Below, one piece after another: positions 10,092 to 18,723 of a stretch of 64,000 nt of DNA. The notes under the pieces were generated by a model. It was not told the DNA's origin, ran no database searches, and saw only the letters and a program-made list of their open reading frames with translations. The position numbers and the translations under genes are program-made. This DNA is from Paenibacillus sp. FSL H8-0548 (GTDB lineage Bacteria > Bacillota > Bacilli > Paenibacillales > Paenibacillaceae), in contig NZ_CP152049.1 of assembly GCF_038630985.1 (NCBI RefSeq), positions 2,065,501-2,129,500 of the forward strand, written 5' to 3'. Numbering within the stretch: position 1 is the first letter of the stretch; each line of letters starts with the position of its first letter.

Positions 10092-10772
10092 TTAGCTGTT
10101 GCCGGGAATGAACTTTTTGAGCCACGAACCGAAGCTTGCGGGGTTGCGAGACTGGATTAGAACGACACCCTCGCCGCGGAAGCGGCAGACAAGCCCCTCA
10201 CCGCTCGTTATGCTGGAGAGCCAGCCCTTGGAAGCTTTCTCAATCGTATAATTCATGTAGCCAGGCCAAGCGACCAAGTGGCCGTTATCCACGATAACCT
10301 CTTCTCCAGGCCCTAAATTCAGCGCATGAATGGCACCATAGGAGGAAAGAAATACGGTACCTTTACCGCTAATTTCTACGATGAAAAAACCTTCTCCCGA
10401 CAATAGCCCTCTGCCAAGGTTTTGCATTTTGGTATTGACCTCAATGCCGCTGGTGCCGGCCAAGAAACCATCCTTCTGGACGAGCAGCTTGTACGAGCCA
10501 TCTAGCTCGATCGCCTCAACATCACCAAGCGAGGGAGGAGCTAGGTGAACCTCGCCTTGCCCTCGTACCGCCGTCATCTCTTGGAAAAAGAATGTTTCAC
10601 CGCTAAGCATTCTTCCTAGCCCGCGCATAAATCCGCCATCGGTTGTTCCTTTAAGATCAATACTCGGAGACATAGAGACCATTGCACCCATCTCCGCCTT
10701 AACGCTCTCTCCCGGATTTAGCTGGACCTTCAACATCGCGAAGGCGCCTTTATAAAAAATATCGTATTTCAT
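10092..10772 (-). CDS. AIM24 / TIGR00266-family protein
   Basis: Protein of 226 residues, a usual length for the TIGR00266/AIM24 family of beta-sandwich proteins. It has repeated Gly-rich segments, for example MVSMSPSIDLKGTTDGG near residue 32 and SGEGFFIVEISGKGTVFLSS in the middle, which are typical of the family. The biochemical role of bacterial members is not established. No signal peptide or membrane segment is seen, so it is probably cytosolic. AGGAGG lies 7 bases before the ATG on the minus strand. It is downstream of the phosphatidylglycerophosphatase gene on the same strand, but the two are separated by about 260 bp of hairpin repeats. Confidence 0.85.
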   Translation of the reverse strand: MKYDIFYKGAFAMLKVQLNPGESVKAEMGAMVSMSPSIDLKGTTDGGFMRGLGRMLSGETFFFQEMTAVRGQGEVHLAPPSLGDVEAIELDGSYKLLVQKDGFLAGTSGIEVNTKMQNLGRGLLSGEGFFIVEISGKGTVFLSSYGAIHALNLGPGEEVIVDNGHLVAWPGYMNYTIEKASKGWLSSITSGEGLVCRFRGEGVVLIQSRNPASFGSWLKKFIPGNS

Positions 10773-10790
10773 GAAATAACCTCCTAAAGA

Positions 10791-10985
10791 TTTTGCGAAG
10801 CAAAAGCCCGCTTCGGAAGCATAGGCTTAGGTTTTGCGAAGCAAAAGCTCGCTTCGGAAGCATAGGCTTAGATTTTGCGAAGCAAAAGCCCGCTTCGAAA
10901 GCATAGGCTTAGGTTTTGCGAAGCAAGTCCCCGCTTCGGAAGCGGGGACAATAAATATTGCGAAGCAAAAGCTTGCCTAGGGAGC
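10791..10985. repeat. Tandem array of 41-bp hairpin units
   Basis: The segment TTTTGCGAAGCAAAAGC recurs at 10791, 10832, 10873 and 10914 (exact 41-bp spacing), with a degenerate fifth unit near 10955. Within each unit CGAAGC and GCTTCG face each other, so every unit can fold into a small hairpin. In the fourth unit the sequence has diverged but still pairs (CCCCGCTTC/GAAGCGGGG). The array fills the gap between two minus-strand genes and would be transcribed as part of the leader of the AIM24-family gene. Confidence 0.85.
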
Positions 10986-11030
10986 AAAGCTAAAAAAGAG
11001 GCGAACCAGTCCCTCGCTTCGATGGCTAGC

Positions 11031-11570
11031 TTAATCGAGTGGAGGCTGCGTGACGCCTTCGCGTTCTGCTTGTTTACGGTGAGCCATGCGGCTTGCCGCA
11101 GAGGCTGCTATTGCACCGACAATATCGTCAAGGAAGGTGTGAACCTCTCCATCGCTTTTGTCATTGAGCTTTACCAAAATGCCAGGCTTCAGCTTATCGA
11201 CGTAACCAAAGTTCGTAAAGCCGATGCTTCCATATACGTTTACAATTGAAAGCGCCAAGATTTCATCGCAGCCATAGAGACTCTCGTCATGCTTGATCAT
11301 ATCCTGCAGCGGGGCGATTAGCTTGCCTTCCTCAGCGAGAATATCGAGTTGAATACCAGTCAATACGGCATTTTGCACCTCGCGCTTGGACAAGACCGCT
11401 TCAACATGAACAATGCAATCCTCGGGCGTGAGGCCAGGGAAATAATCCTTTTGCAGAAAATGGACGAGCTTCGCGATTTCAATGGTGGATACTCCGCGTT
11501 TAATGAGCCATTCGTTAGTAGCATCAGCCACTTTGCGGCTATTGAGGCTATAAATTTCAGGATTGGACAT
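11031..11570 (-). CDS. Phosphatidylglycerophosphatase A family protein (YutG-like)
   Basis: Protein of 179 residues similar to the PgpA-like YutG family of Bacillota, which dephosphorylates phosphatidylglycerophosphate in phospholipid synthesis. The C-terminal half holds the conserved stretch ALSIVNVYGSIGFTNFGYVD followed by FLDDIVGAIAAS, with the acidic pair expected to bind the catalytic metal. Unlike E. coli PgpA there are no clear membrane helices, as is usual for the short Gram-positive form. An AAGGGGGA site lies about 8 bases before the ATG. The assignment rests on overall resemblance and the C-terminal motif; activity is inferred. Confidence 0.8.
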   Translation of the reverse strand: MSNPEIYSLNSRKVADATNEWLIKRGVSTIEIAKLVHFLQKDYFPGLTPEDCIVHVEAVLSKREVQNAVLTGIQLDILAEEGKLIAPLQDMIKHDESLYGCDEILALSIVNVYGSIGFTNFGYVDKLKPGILVKLNDKSDGEVHTFLDDIVGAIAASAASRMAHRKQAEREGVTQPPLD

Positions 11571-11701
11571 GTTTTTGTTCCCCCTTAGGATTTTATGGAC
11601 AAAACTGGTCTAAAAAAGGGAAGGGCTCGTATACATAGTACTACAAATAAGGTGTTGAACAAAGCCGGCAGGCAAAACTTGATTAGGGAGGAAACGTCAA
11701 T

Positions 11702-12754
11702 ATGATTCAAAAAAGATGGATTAGGGGTGCTGTGCTTTCCAGTGTGCTGGTACTGCCCATTCTTACGGCAGGTTGCGGCTTATTTTCACAGGAGACAAGC
11801 AAGTCAATTGATCCGCCGCAGGTAGAGGTGAAGGATGGCGTTCAAGACTTAGAAACCGGACAGGCAGTCTTAACGGGAGAAGAAGCGCAAATGACGGTTT
11901 ATCTTGAAGACCGCAATGGATATTTGGCACCGATCGCCCTTCAAACAACACTTGGCGCTAATGAAATTGCTGCACAGAAGGCTCTAGAAATAATGGTAGA
12001 GAACGGGAGCTATGCAAGTCAGCTGCCTGAGGGTTTTAGAGCAGTCATTCCGCAGGGCACTCAAATTAAATCCTACAGCTATGATAAAGAGCAAAAGCTC
12101 GCTAAGGTTGATTTTTCTGAGCCCTTTGCAAACTATAACGTGCAGGATGAGAGAACGATCGTGGAAGCTATTACTTGGACGCTCACAGCTATACCAGGTA
12201 TCGAAGGGGTTGAAATCTCGTTCGAGGGCACTAAGCTTCTAGAGATGCCTGAGGATGGCTTCCCGTTAGATGAAATATTAACCCGTGAGGTAGGTATTAA
12301 TATTGAAGCAGCTGAGGGAGTGAACTACGCTCAATCGACGCCAGTAACGTTATATTTCTCAGCACAAACGTTAAGCGACGAGCAATATTATGTTCCTGTT
12401 ACTCGCCTTGTTGCACGCTCGGCGTCACCTGCACAAGCAGCGCTTGAACAGCTGATTTCTGGGCCGCTTAACAAAAAAGAGCTAACCAGCGTCATTTTGC
12501 CAGATGTACTGGTGAAAAACATCGCTCAGGATGGTGATGTGGTAACCGTTGATTTGGAGGATGAAGCGTTTCAGGAAGGACAGAAGCTTCCAACAGAAAT
12601 GATGCAGGCGCTCGTACTATCCGTGACTGAAAATACAGATGCTACGACCGTGCAAATTAAAGTAAACGGCATAGCAAATATTGTTGACGAGGCTGACCAA
12701 TCCTACAGCCAGCCAGTAGGCAGGCCGCATCATGTTAATGCCATCAAATCATAA
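11702..12754 (+). CDS. gerM: Spore germination/sporulation lipoprotein GerM (two GerMN domains)
   Basis: Protein of 350 residues. It has a lipoprotein signal (positively charged MIQKRWIRG, a hydrophobic stretch, lipobox LTAGC near residue 25). Two GerMN domains follow, about residues 70-195 and 215-340, each with the VDFSEPF/VTVDLEDEAF type beta core. In Bacillus subtilis GerM is needed for normal sporulation and germination and links the engulfment machinery to the wall. The order gerM-rph-rdgB is the same as in B. subtilis, which supports the call. GGGAGG lies about 10 bases before the ATG. A terminator follows, so it is probably transcribed apart from rph. Confidence 0.92.
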   Translation: MIQKRWIRGAVLSSVLVLPILTAGCGLFSQETSKSIDPPQVEVKDGVQDLETGQAVLTGEEAQMTVYLEDRNGYLAPIALQTTLGANEIAAQKALEIMVENGSYASQLPEGFRAVIPQGTQIKSYSYDKEQKLAKVDFSEPFANYNVQDERTIVEAITWTLTAIPGIEGVEISFEGTKLLEMPEDGFPLDEILTREVGINIEAAEGVNYAQSTPVTLYFSAQTLSDEQYYVPVTRLVARSASPAQAALEQLISGPLNKKELTSVILPDVLVKNIAQDGDVVTVDLEDEAFQEGQKLPTEMMQALVLSVTENTDATTVQIKVNGIANIVDEADQSYSQPVGRPHHVNAIKS

Positions 12755-12777
12755 AGCTGCAGCTTAAGCTTGAATGA

Positions 12778-12822
12778 AGAAGCCGCTTCGAAGGGAATCC
12801 TTTGAAGCAGCTTCTTTTTTTT
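12778..12822 (+). terminator. Terminator after gerM
   Basis: GAAGCCGCTTCGAAGG pairs imperfectly with CCTTTGAAGCAGCTTC and is followed by a run of eight or more T. Confidence 0.85.
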
Positions 12823-12932
12823 CGAGCTCAGCAGATGCAATTCGTAGGCCACTTTGTTAAAATAGGAAAGATTGTTGGATGAGATGAAGTAGTTTTCTAA
12901 TAATACAACGCAGCACTCAGGAGGAAATTAGT

Positions 12933-13670
12933 ATGAGGAACGACGGTCGGCAACCGAACCAGCTTCGGCCGGTAACCATAACGACAGGTGTTAATAAATA
13001 CGCAGAGGGCTCGGTTCTTATCGAGGTCGGAGATACGAAGGTTATTTGTACAGCAAGCATCGAGGAGCGGGTTCCGCCGTTTATGAAGGGACAAGGCAAG
13101 GGCTGGATTACAGCTGAATACGCCATGCTTCCCCGTGCGACGCATTCTCGGAATATTCGCGAGGCAGCAAAGGGCAAGCTGACAGGACGGACGATGGAAA
13201 TTCAGCGGCTGATTGGACGGGCTTTGCGCTCTGTCGTTGATTTGCAGGCGCTAGGTGAGCGTACAATTACTTTGGATTGCGATGTTATTCAGGCTGATGG
13301 CGGTACGCGTACGACTTCTATTACTGGGGCATTCATTGCGCTTTCCATCGCAGTAAATAAACTGACGGATAAGGTTCAATTCGCAAAATATCCGATTACT
13401 GATTTTCTAGCTTCGGTGAGCGTAGGGGTTATTCAAGACAAAGCATTGCTTGACTTGAACTATGAGGAAGATTCCAAGGCTAAGGTCGATATGAACGTTG
13501 TGATGACGAGCAGCGGCAAATTTGTTGAGGTACAGGGAACTGGCGAGGATGCTCCGTTCTCAAGAGATGAGCTTAATCAATTGCTTGCTCTGGGAGAAGA
13601 GGGCATTCAGGAGCTGATCGGCAAGCAGCGTGAAGTGCTTGGAGCGATGGGTGCCCGTATTGGAGGCTAG
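12933..13670 (+). CDS. rph: Ribonuclease PH
   Basis: Protein of 245 residues, the normal length of RNase PH, a phosphorolytic 3'-5' exoribonuclease that trims tRNA 3' ends. The N-terminal [14 protein letters not shown], the segment [19 protein letters not shown] with its basic residues, and the [20 protein letters not shown] active-site region are all present. AGGAGG lies about 10 bases before the ATG. The next gene begins five bases after the stop, and its ribosome binding site (GGAGG at 13662) lies inside the end of rph, so the two are cotranscribed and probably translationally coupled. Confidence 0.97.
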   Translation: MRNDGRQPNQLRPVTITTGVNKYAEGSVLIEVGDTKVICTASIEERVPPFMKGQGKGWITAEYAMLPRATHSRNIREAAKGKLTGRTMEIQRLIGRALRSVVDLQALGERTITLDCDVIQADGGTRTTSITGAFIALSIAVNKLTDKVQFAKYPITDFLASVSVGVIQDKALLDLNYEEDSKAKVDMNVVMTSSGKFVEVQGTGEDAPFSRDELNQLLALGEEGIQELIGKQREVLGAMGARIGG

Positions 13671-13675
13671 ACTTT

Positions 13676-14338
13676 ATGGCGAAGCATGCTGTGTTATCTC
13701 ATGATGTAATTGTTGTTGCTACGAAAAATGCCGGTAAAGTTAAGGAATTTGCACATGCGCTGCAGAAGCTTGGCAAAACAACAGCGAGTCTGCTTGACTA
13801 CCCGCAAATTCCAGATATCGTCGAGGATGGCGATACGTTTGCAGCGAATGCGCGGATTAAAGCGAAGACGACAGGAGATGCGCTCGGCGTCCCTGTGCTA
13901 GCTGATGATTCGGGCTTGCGTGTCTCGGCGCTGAACGATGAGCCTGGTGTTTATTCTGCGCGCTATGCGGGAGAGCACGCAGCAGACAGTGATAATAACG
14001 AAAAGCTGATACGTGAGCTTAGACGTATGCAAGGAAATCATGAGATTGCTGATCTAGGCGAGCTTCCAGATGGCTCGCAGCTACTGAGCAAAGCCCAATT
14101 TGTTTGTGCGTTGGCATTGTATGATCCATCAACAGGCTTGTTTGTAGAAGCAGAAGGTACGGTAGACGGTGTCATTACGGATATACCTCATGGTACTGGG
14201 GGCTTTGGTTATGATCCTTTGTTCTGGCTTCCAGAGCTTAACCGCGGCATGGCGGAGATGACGAAGGAAGAGAAGCAGCAGATCAGTCATCGCGGCGAGG
14301 CATTGAAACGTCTGCTTCCTCTGCTCGAGCAGGCGTAA
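13676..14338 (+). CDS. rdgB: dITP/XTP pyrophosphatase (RdgB/HAM1 family)
   Basis: Protein of 220 residues. It removes non-canonical purine nucleoside triphosphates such as dITP and XTP, hydrolysing them to monophosphates so they are not built into nucleic acid. The substrate motif VVATKNAGKVKEF (about residues 11-23), the catalytic segment ADDSGLRV (around residue 76) and the C-terminal GGFGYDPLFW are family signatures. An insert around residues 115-140 makes it slightly longer than the usual 195-205. Same position as ysnA behind rph in B. subtilis. Confidence 0.95.
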   Translation: MAKHAVLSHDVIVVATKNAGKVKEFAHALQKLGKTTASLLDYPQIPDIVEDGDTFAANARIKAKTTGDALGVPVLADDSGLRVSALNDEPGVYSARYAGEHAADSDNNEKLIRELRRMQGNHEIADLGELPDGSQLLSKAQFVCALALYDPSTGLFVEAEGTVDGVITDIPHGTGGFGYDPLFWLPELNRGMAEMTKEEKQQISHRGEALKRLLPLLEQA

Positions 14339-14344
14339 TTAATA

Positions 14345-14409
14345 AGCACCCCCATCTGCGGTCAGCCAAAGCGAGCTGGCTGCCGTAGATGGGGGTGCTA
14401 TTTTTTTTA
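14345..14409. terminator. Bidirectional terminator between rdgB and asnB
   Basis: A 22-bp stem (AGCACCCCCATCTGCGG... with ...GTAGATGGGGGTGCT) is followed by eight T on the plus strand. On the minus strand it lies directly after the asnB stop, so it can close both convergent genes. Confidence 0.92.
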
Positions 14410-16254
14410 TTAGCTGATAACGACCTTGTACTGTTTAAGCCATAGATTGACTTGATACAAATAAGCAAACAGCTGCGGTCCCGACATAAGCTGGCCAAAC
14501 CAAGGAATGTTGGACTTCGCAGAATCGGACTCGGCAAGCTCCCGAACCTTCTGCACATTAATTAATGGAAGCAGGGGAGAGCTGGGGTCGTTCAGCACAT
14601 CTAACAGCAGTCCTTTGACTGCGGCCAAATAGTTCGGATTATGCGTTTTGGGGTAGGGGCTTTTTTTTCGAGTCAAAACGTCTTCAGGGAGTACGCCGCG
14701 CAGTGCTTTACGCAAAATACCTTTTTCACGATCGCCTGACGTTTTGATTTCCCAAGGGATGTTCCATACATACTCGACTAAGCGATGGTCACAGAAAGGA
14801 ACGCGCACCTCAAGTCCTGCAGCCATACTCATTCGGTCCTTGCGATCCAGCAGTGTGGGCATGAAACGGGTAATGTTCAAATATGACATTTGTCGCATCT
14901 TTCGAAGCTGCTCATTTTCGCCATCAAGATGAGGAACCTCGCTAATGGCCTCGGCGTAGCGGTCACCGATGTAATCCAAAGGTTTTATCCATGCCGCAAC
15001 ATCGGGAGCAAGCAGCTCAGCACGCATAGCGGATGCGAGTGACCAAGGGAAGGTGTTTGCATTCAGCGCCTCTTCACGATGAAACCAAGGATAGCCGCCA
15101 AAAATTTCATCAGCGGCCTCTCCGGATATCGCTACGGTGGCATTCTTCTTAATTTCATGGCAGAAAAGCAGCAAGGAGGCATCGACATCAGCCATGCCAG
15201 GCAAATCTCTGGCGAGAGTTGCAGCATCTAATGCGCCAGCGAGCTCAGGTGTATCGAATTGGATCGGATGATGAATGGTGCCGAGATGGGTGGTCATTCT
15301 CTCAATCCATGGGGCATCACTGTTCGGCTGGAAGGCATGTGCCTTGAAATGCTTGTCATTATCCGTGTAATCCACGGAATACGTATGAACATTTCCTTGC
15401 CCATTATCGTTGTAGTATTGGACTGCAAGCGTCGTTAAGGCACTGGAATCAAGACCGCCAGACAACAAGGTGCATACGGGAACGTCGGAGACGAGCTGCC
15501 GCTCGACTGTATCCTTCAGCAGATCCCGCACATGCTCAGCGGTTTCTTCGATATTTTGCTCATGGGGGGTACTCTTAAGCTCCCAATACGTAATTGTTTT
15601 TACGCCTGAACGATTGACGGTTATACAGCGACCGGGTTTCAGCTCGGAAATTTGTTTGTAAACACCATGGCCAGGTGTGCGAGCAGGTCCAAGAATGAAT
15701 ACCTCGGCAAGTCCCTCCGCGCCTACCTCAGGCTTTACTGCGGGATGGGCGAGAATAGCTTTTTGCTCCGATCCAAAAATAAATAAACCGTCCTGCGTGC
15801 TGAAGAAAAGCGGCTTTACACCTAATCGATCACGTGCGAGGAACAGCTCTTGCTCTGCAACATCCCATATTGCAAAAGCAAATATGCCATTAAATCGCTC
15901 AACACATGATTTTCCCCACTCCATAAAAGCGACTAGCAGTACTTCCGTGTCGCAGCTTGTCGTAAAGGCTCGACCTCTGCTCTCTAATTCCTTGCGAAGC
16001 TGGGGTGCATTATACAATTCCCCGTTATATACGATGATAAATTTGTCATCGCCAGAATGGCGAATCATCGGTTGAGCCCCGTTCTCCGGATCAATAACGG
16101 ATAAACGCCGATGGCCTAAAGCGCAATGCGCTGATATCCACGTGCCGGAAGCGTCGGGACCGCGCGGTGCAAGGGTGTCTGTCATCATCTCTAAGCTTTC
16201 ACTATGCTTAGTCAGATCACGGTTCCAATCGATCCAGCCGGTAATTCCACACAT
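14410..16254 (-). CDS. asnB: Asparagine synthetase, glutamine-hydrolysing
   Basis: Protein of 614 residues from the chosen start. It makes asparagine from aspartate, glutamine and ATP. The start at 16254 is preferred over an in-frame ATG nine bases upstream because class II glutamine amidotransferases need the Cys directly after the initiator Met (MCGITGWID); the ribosome binding site AGAGG lies 11 bases upstream. The N-terminal amidotransferase half (1-210) has RRLSVIDPENGAQP and YNGELYN; the synthetase half has the PP-loop LLSGGLDSSAL (near residue 255) and the C-terminal RVPFCDHRLVEY. The length matches AsnO of B. subtilis better than AsnH, but the paralogue assignment is tentative. Confidence 0.92.
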   Translation of the reverse strand: MCGITGWIDWNRDLTKHSESLEMMTDTLAPRGPDASGTWISAHCALGHRRLSVIDPENGAQPMIRHSGDDKFIIVYNGELYNAPQLRKELESRGRAFTTSCDTEVLLVAFMEWGKSCVERFNGIFAFAIWDVAEQELFLARDRLGVKPLFFSTQDGLFIFGSEQKAILAHPAVKPEVGAEGLAEVFILGPARTPGHGVYKQISELKPGRCITVNRSGVKTITYWELKSTPHEQNIEETAEHVRDLLKDTVERQLVSDVPVCTLLSGGLDSSALTTLAVQYYNDNGQGNVHTYSVDYTDNDKHFKAHAFQPNSDAPWIERMTTHLGTIHHPIQFDTPELAGALDAATLARDLPGMADVDASLLLFCHEIKKNATVAISGEAADEIFGGYPWFHREEALNANTFPWSLASAMRAELLAPDVAAWIKPLDYIGDRYAEAISEVPHLDGENEQLRKMRQMSYLNITRFMPTLLDRKDRMSMAAGLEVRVPFCDHRLVEYVWNIPWEIKTSGDREKGILRKALRGVLPEDVLTRKKSPYPKTHNPNYLAAVKGLLLDVLNDPSSPLLPLINVQKVRELAESDSAKSNIPWFGQLMSGPQLFAYLYQVNLWLKQYKVVIS

Positions 16255-16396
16255 CGATCTCATTCCTCTCTTTTGCTGGTCTCAAAGTAGCGATAATATC
16301 AGTTATATGCGGAAAAAGGGATAAAATGTCTGTCCAATAGGGGATGATAAGGAAGGCTGTAAAAAGTTAAGCACGCAGGAAAGGAGCATGCATTTA

Positions 16397-16726
16397 ATGA
16401 GCGAAATGGAAGCAGGCGAGGAACGCAAGTCATATTATGTATCCGTTCAAGCTGGACAAATATTAGAGGATCCCGAGGCGGCCGCCTATGAGCTGGAAGT
16501 AAGCTTAAATGAGGAGGAGCATATTAAGCTGCGGGAGCTGTTTGACGAGCTGTCGAGCATGGATGAAGCAGAGATGTTCCATTTCTCCAAGCATCCGTTT
16601 GGCGGGGCTAGCGACAGCCAGATGAATGTGGGCTCTGACGAGTTGATTCAGCTGGTGTACAAAAAGCTGTATGAGCACGGCACGGAAACGACAAAGCGGC
16701 ATATCGAGACGATGCAGATTCTTTAG
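16397..16726 (+). CDS. Small acidic protein of unknown function
   Basis: About 109 residues, divergent from asnB. An ATG nine bases further upstream (16388) is in frame but only one base from the AAGGAG site, so 16397 (MSEMEAGEERK) with 10-base spacing is preferred. The protein is acidic and predicted soluble: a short beta-like stretch (SYYVSVQAGQILEDP), then a helical EEEHIKLRELFDELSSMDEAE, then HFSKHPFGG and a C-terminal helix. I do not recognise a family. Its ribosome binding site and its own terminator argue that it is a real gene. Confidence 0.75.
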   Translation: MSEMEAGEERKSYYVSVQAGQILEDPEAAAYELEVSLNEEEHIKLRELFDELSSMDEAEMFHFSKHPFGGASDSQMNVGSDELIQLVYKKLYEHGTETTKRHIETMQIL

Positions 16727-16747
16727 CGTTGATAGCCATATAGAGAG

Positions 16748-16788
16748 GATGCTTCAGTAACGAAATAATTGCTGAGCATCTTTTTTTT
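16748..16788 (+). terminator. Terminator after the small acidic gene
   Basis: GATGCTTCAG pairs with CTGAGCATC (one bulged base) and is followed by eight T. Confidence 0.8.
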
Positions 16789-16897
16789 ATTTTAAATATC
16801 GCCCTCTTAAACTTGCCGTATCTTGTAACTAGCTAAACTATTAAACTGGCGCAAAAAATGATATACTTCTACAAAAAAATAGTGGAGGCTTTTTCTT

Positions 16898-17506
16898 TTG
16901 CAAAAGTTGGTTTTTTTCGTCGGAGTAGCAGGCACAGGCAAGACAACGGTAGCTAGAAAACTGGCGGACCGCATTCCAGCTGCATTTCTGGATCGGGATA
17001 CGATAGGCGGCAGATTTGTAGAAGCGATTTTAGAGCTCAATGGCCTAGATAAGAGAGATCGTGATTCGGAATATTACAAGAAGAATTTGCGTGATTTGGA
17101 ATACGATACAGCTAAGGATGTTTGTATTGAGAACCTCGCGGCAGGTCAAAACGTATTTATGATTTCTCCGTTTACAGTGGAGCTTAAAAATAAGCAGTGG
17201 ATAGAAGAGGTTGCCCAGTCGGCTGGCTTGACCCTGCAGATGGTAGATGTGAGGGTTGTAGTTGTTACGCTTTCGGATATGGAGCTGCAGAAGAATCGCA
17301 TCGTAGGTCGTCAGACGGAGCGCGATCAATGGAAGCTAAGCAACTGGGGCGACTTTGAGAAACGGATTGAATTCGTGCCGCAAATCAACTGGGACATTCC
17401 GAGTTCCTCGGTGTTCATATTTGATAACAGCGGTGAGCTCACAGAGGAGAAAGCAGAGCAATTATATCATTTTGTGGGTGGTAAGCAGACGAGTATGTCC
17501 GTTTAA
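16898..17506 (+). CDS. P-loop kinase-like ATPase of unknown substrate
   Basis: Protein of 202 residues starting with TTG; GGAGG lies 9 bases upstream. The Walker A motif GVAGTGKTT is at residues 9-17, followed by FLDRDTIGGRF, which resembles the substrate-binding part of shikimate/gluconate-kinase-like and AAA_33-type small kinases. A lid-like region KNRIVGRQTERDQWK lies near residue 133-147. The family phosphorylates small molecules, but nothing in the context tells which. It is a single-gene unit between terminators. A nucleoside or antibiotic kinase is possible but not supported. Confidence 0.75.
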   Translation: MQKLVFFVGVAGTGKTTVARKLADRIPAAFLDRDTIGGRFVEAILELNGLDKRDRDSEYYKKNLRDLEYDTAKDVCIENLAAGQNVFMISPFTVELKNKQWIEEVAQSAGLTLQMVDVRVVVVTLSDMELQKNRIVGRQTERDQWKLSNWGDFEKRIEFVPQINWDIPSSSVFIFDNSGELTEEKAEQLYHFVGGKQTSMSV

Positions 17507-17532
17507 TACTGTCGAATTTTCTGAGAGTAGGA

Positions 17533-17578
17533 AGGGTGGCTTCATGCGGCGAAAAACCGATGGAGCTGCCCTTTTTTT
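17533..17578 (+). terminator. Terminator after the P-loop kinase gene
   Basis: AGGGTGGCTTCATGCGG pairs, with G-T pairs and one bulge, with CCGATGGAGCTGCCCT, followed by seven T. Confidence 0.82.
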
Positions 17579-17636
17579 GAAAATATAGGAAAGAATAAGT
17601 TTCATACTGCCATTAGAAGCGGGAACAAATGCGATT

Positions 17637-18116
17637 CTAATGCCGCGCAAGTACTAGCTTGAATTTTTGACGACTGCCGCCTTCTGAACCATTTGGAATT
17701 GTTTCCTCTTGAGGTACAAAGCCAAACTTTTGATATAACTTTCTCGCAGGCCTTCCATCAACAATATCATCACCAAATGTAGTGACGGTTACTTCAGCCG
17801 GGATGTTAACACGTTTTAATATAAACCTCATTAGTTCCGCTGCTATCCCTTTGTTTCTCGCTCGAGACGAAACTGCTAGCCATCCAATCTTGTAGCTTGG
17901 GGCATTTGCTGACGAAAATAAGACGCCGCCGAGTAAGGGGGAGCCTGGAGAACCATCGTTTTCCCTCACGCAAAATGCACTACATTGATTAATATTTTTC
18001 TCTATTGCCTGAATGAAGTTTGGGTCATTTATCATTGGTCCAAAGAGGTATTCAACTTCAGAAGCTAATTTCAACCATTCGTTCAAATCCTCTTTTGTTG
18101 CGTTTACAACTTTCAT
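17637..18116 (-). CDS. GNAT-family N-acetyltransferase
   Basis: Protein of 159 residues. The acetyl-CoA binding core is visible as IGWLAVSSRARNKGIAAELM (R-x-x-G-I/G-A type motif A) near residues 78-97, and a C-terminal ARKLYQKFGFVPQEE matches motif B, where the tyrosine acts as general acid in many members. It transfers an acetyl group to an unknown amine. Convergent with the kinase gene and separated from it by that gene's terminator. The lower GC content than neighbouring genes may hint at recent acquisition, but this is weak. Confidence 0.85.
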   Translation of the reverse strand: MKVVNATKEDLNEWLKLASEVEYLFGPMINDPNFIQAIEKNINQCSAFCVRENDGSPGSPLLGGVLFSSANAPSYKIGWLAVSSRARNKGIAAELMRFILKRVNIPAEVTVTTFGDDIVDGRPARKLYQKFGFVPQEETIPNGSEGGSRQKFKLVLARH

Positions 18117-18660
18117 TATAAGAGCTCCTTTTAAAAGAAAGAGAAATGTTTTTTTATGCTAATAAAGCAGTCTTAATATTACTACAAATTGAGTTACCTG
18201 CCCGTGAGCTCGATAGGTGCTTTCCTATCATCATATTCATTCTCTTTGTTACAACTAACCTAGAACTAATTCTCCAACAGTTCTCGACAGGGTTCTCCAA
18301 CTAACCAACTACGGTGCTATCCTGCACTTTAGCAGGATAGCAGCCGCTTTATCGAACTCCCACGTATCTATGTTGCACTCCAGCACTATAGAGTGCCTGA
18401 CAGGTGCGTCATGAGCTGAAATTAGTCTATTTTAATGCGTATGTGCAGGATAGGCAGCTCGGTGAGGCTGAAAAGCATGAAGTTACTGCAAATGTGCAGG
18501 ATAGGCTGTACATTTGCGGTAGAACGGAGGCTCGTGCGCTAAGCGTAAGCGAAGTTGCTAATAACTCGTCGTTTGACTGTTTCAGCGCGATCTGGCCTGT
18601 TCGTGGTGCATCTATATGGAATTTCCAGCTCCAATTATTGTTGGTGGAGTTTTATTTCGC
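18117..18660. other. Non-coding stretch with recurring GCAGGATAG motif
   Basis: No gene is supported. The motif GCAGGATAG or its complement occurs four times between about 18320 and 18510; CTATCCTGC ... GCAGGATAG (18318-18345) can form a hairpin, and GTGCAGGATAGGC recurs as a direct repeat near 18447 and 18495. The bases just before 18116 should contain the promoter of the acetyltransferase gene. Confidence 0.4.
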
Positions 18661-18662
18661 TC

Positions 18663-18706
18663 TTGCATAAGAACGTATGTTTGGTGTAATATAAGAACAA
18701 ACATTC
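18663..18706 (+). promoter_or_regulatory. Promoter with two LexA-like operators
   Basis: A -35-like TTGCAT (18663-18668) and -10-like TAATAT (18687-18692) are 18 bp apart. Between them GAACGTATGTTT (18671-18682) fits the Gram-positive LexA/DinR consensus CGAACRNRYGTTYC in 12 of 14 places; a weaker second site, GAACAAACATTC, lies at 18695-18706. The arrangement is that of an SOS-repressed promoter for the mini-gene at 18724. Confidence 0.6.
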
Positions 18707-18723
18707 GCATCGAGGTGATGGTC

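Noticed and set aside
10791..10985. CRISPR array (41-bp period)
   Set aside because: Whole units repeat without unique spacers; the pattern is a simple tandem hairpin array.
10875..11249. Plus-strand open frame of 124 codons
   Set aside because: Its first half is the 41-bp hairpin array and its second half is antisense to the phosphatidylglycerophosphatase gene.
17637..18116. Antibiotic-resistance acetyltransferase
   Set aside because: Only the general GNAT fold is visible; nothing specific to an aminoglycoside or streptothricin enzyme was seen.
18404..18670. Open frame of 88 codons before the WYL-like gene
   Set aside because: No ribosome binding site or domain; it runs into the promoter and LexA-like region.
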